Assembly (NCBI RefSeq): GCF_026230105.1
Contig: NC_079482.1
Span: 12,772,001-12,836,000 of the forward strand
Length of the DNA: 64,000 nucleotides
DNA from: Diorhabda sublineata
Lineage: Eukaryota > Arthropoda > Insecta > Coleoptera > Chrysomelidae
Direction: 5' to 3'
A model generated the notes under the pieces. That model was not told the DNA's origin, made no database searches, and saw only the letters and a list, made by a program, of their open reading frames with translations. The position numbers and the translations under genes were made by a program. Below, in pieces: positions 62,020 through 64,000 of this stretch; position 1 is the first letter of the stretch; every line of letters begins with the position of its first letter.

Positions 62020-62998
62020 TCTTAATACATTTATTACAGCGAACCTGCAACGTCTCTAGACCTTTAAAAAAAATGTTTCTTCTTGCTCTGCAAACCAGAC
62101 TTCCACAGTTTTTATTACCCCCTTGTTGGAAGAAAATTTGCGACCTTCTAAACTTTTTTTCAGTTGAGGAAAGAGATGATAGTCGGATGGAGCCAAATCT
62201 GGTGAATAAGGGGGGTGTAATTCAAACCCTAAATCACGAATTTTTTGTATGGCAACATGAGATTTGTGTGCAGGGGCGTTGTCCTGCAAAAACAAAACAC
62301 CTTTGGATAGCTTTCCGCGTCTTTTCTCTTTAATTTTTTCCCGTAGAGTGGTTTGTAATGGTACTGTCGAATAGTGATCTCCAGTTATTTTTCTTCCCTT
62401 ATCTAAAAAATCAATTATGATTACTCTATGGCAATCCCAAAAAACTGAAGCAAGAACTTTTCCAGCAGATTTTTGGACACAAAGCTCTGGATTGTAGAAA
62501 TGTACCCAAGTCACATCCATAGTAATAACTAGGTTTAAGAAGTCTACATCCTTTTCAAATTGAGCACAGATCGAACGCGATGCTTTCTACTCTTGCACGC
62601 TTTTGGTCAACATTCAAACATTTTGGGGATTCATTTTGCAGTAATTTTTCTCATGTCCAAATTGACGTAAACTCTATGATGAACGCATTCGTATGAAATA
62701 TTCAGTGCTTCAGATATCCGTTTTAGCCCAATGATAAAATCATGTCATGAATTGCATCGATATTTTCGGAGATTGACACAGAAACTGGCCTTCCCGGTCG
62801 GTCCTCATCTTCATTGGAAAATTAACCTTTTTTGAAGCTTGCGGTCCAATTTTTCACGGTCGCATACGAAGGACATTGATTGTCAAGGGTATAAAGCATA
62901 TCTTCGTAAATTTGCTTATCTCTTAACCCTTTTAAATAAAGGTACTTGATAATGGCTCGTTACTCCAATTTTTCGATTTTCACAATTTCGGTGAGCAT
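62020..62998 (-). pseudogene. mariner transposase pseudogene, internally deleted
   Basis: ATG at 62998 (minus) gives MLTEIVKIEKLE, a stop, then IIKYLYLKGLRDKQIYEDML, CPSYATVKNWTASFKKG (the helix-turn-helix) and EDRPGRPVSVS. The catalytic part retains the first Asp (TMDVTWVHFYNPE, normally MDETW), skips about 20 residues straight to VQKSAGKVLASVFWDCHRVI, then has the second Asp in LFLQDNAPAH and the third in YSPDLAPSDYHLF. Between these two Asps are 32 residues instead of the 34 of mariners, because two residues before HPPYSP are missing. The end, ETFFLKGLETLQVRCNKC, needs one frameshift. Long open stretches show it is a young relic, but it cannot make an active enzyme. Confidence 0.9.
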
Positions 62999-64000
62999 AT
63001 TTTTTCTCTTAATTTATTGCGGAACTATGATTTACTTTTTTGACGTCAAACTTTATACTGACACTTCTAATAAGTTATTGTTTGTTGCTATGGTAACGCA
63101 ATATTTTGTTTATGCATGGAACTGGTTTAGGCTAACTAGATATCAATACTACTCCAGAAGTAGTGGTAATAATAGTAGAGGCTGACGTTGTTTTTGTCTG
63201 TTACGGCTATGATAAAGGGTCTTCATTGCCGATAAATTCAGATTCTACTAACTAATGTCTGTTTGTAACAAGAGCTATAAGCATACTTAATAAAGTGGAA
63301 GGTGGGAGGTAGTAGAGTTGATAGGGTTGATAATAGTTAGTTAATACGTAATAAAAGGGTTTCGACAGGTCAATCACTTATTTATTTTTTGTTTCTAAAG
63401 GAAAACAGTTTTATATCTGATCGCGTGAACAACACATTTCTGCTGATAAAAATGTTATTCCATCAATATTTTTAGATCTAGGTACTGTTATTTTTTTCTA
63501 TTCATATTCATTTTATGGAAAAAGAACTAATCTTGAAGGAGTTTATACATTTTTTTCCAATTTTTCAACAGTGTAGTAATGCTTTGTGTGAAATTTAAAA
63601 ATAAATCAAAATATGTCAATATAGAAGTTAAAAATATCTATCGAAGGAAAAAAATATTTTTTTATGATTTAGAAATAAACGGACACGGCCGGATATTGGC
63701 GGGCACATAGGACCACTACATTTTTGCTCTGGTTACCATAATTGAATAGTTGCTAATGATTATAAAACTGTATGACATTTTTTAACTGCTGAATGCAGGT
63801 TAAAAACATGTTGGTGTAGTTTACATATGAGTACATGTTGATTAACAATATATGGTTTTCAAATAACAAAGTTCCAAAAATCTAGTTATTGTCAACTTCC
63901 ATCAATAATTGACAGCTTTCCATGGCATAATTGAAGGAAATCGAGATAGATCGATTATTAGATTTTTGTGAAACGTCACAAGAAAGGTGAGCCTTCATCC
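62999..64000. other. mariner 5' flank, then no recognised content
   Basis: About 63000-63130 looks like the mariner leader. An open frame on the + strand (62946-63185) is the antisense of the transposase start and leader and is not a gene. Nothing further is recognised up to the window end. Confidence 0.5.

Noticed and set aside
62946..63185. 79-codon + strand frame with hydrophobic segments, resembling a small membrane protein
   Set aside because: It is antisense to the mariner transposase start and leader; the minus-strand reading is clearly the real coding sense.

Overview
The window looks like part of an AT-rich insect nuclear genome (order not determinable). The gene structure is eukaryotic, with GT-AG introns of several kb. 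The repeats are typical of arthropods: BEL/Pao, Ty3/gypsy, Penelope-like, mariner, piggyBac, hAT and pogo remnants, plus long (TA)n tracts. I see no rRNA, tRNA or CRISPR array.

Region 1 (1 to about 15.9 kb, + strand) is the 3' half of a Spinster/SPNS-type MFS transporter gene, a late-endosomal/lysosomal lipid and sugar transporter in other animals. Three internal exons (1077-1338, 4331-4429, 8589-8787) join in frame. The last one ends in phase 1 and can splice in frame to any of three separate candidate terminal exons (10610-10707, 12904-12968, 15115-15173), each with its own stop codon and a strong acceptor. About 1 kb behind the first exon lies a diverged, broken second copy of that exon (2353-2616). 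It keeps both splice boundaries and aligns without gaps over 75 codons. Introns hold a LINE fragment, two transposase fossils, an unassigned coding-like remnant and a 0.9-kb terminal-inverted-repeat transposon.

Region 2 (about 15.9-26.3 kb) is AT-rich sequence with no gene I can support, apart from a pogo-like transposase pseudogene on the minus strand (about 24.8-25.9 kb).

Region 3 (26.4-38.1 kb) is retroelement-rich: a BEL/Pao LTR retrotransposon (26361-33378; 5' LTR truncated, ORFs frameshifted, LTRs about 98% identical by eye), a LINE 3' end with a YADD reverse transcriptase and GAT tail, and a heavily decayed Ty3/gypsy gag-protease-RT relic.

Region 4 (38-55 kb) has no host gene I recognise. 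It contains Penelope-like fragments in both orientations, a hAT C-terminal relic, a 166-bp near-perfect inverted duplication beside a 1,135-bp element with perfect 25-bp inverted repeats and a TA duplication, and a deleted Ty3/gypsy element on the minus strand whose primer-binding site has expanded into a short tandem repeat.

Region 5 (55-64 kb) begins with a probable first exon (55314-55436, + strand) of a secreted-protein gene whose other exons I could not find. It ends with transposase pseudogenes in the same minus orientation: DUF4817-type, piggyBac and mariner.

The working genes are therefore at most two: the spinster 3' half and the start of an unidentified secreted-protein gene. All alignments were made by eye from conceptual translation and from family motifs I know; no database search was run.
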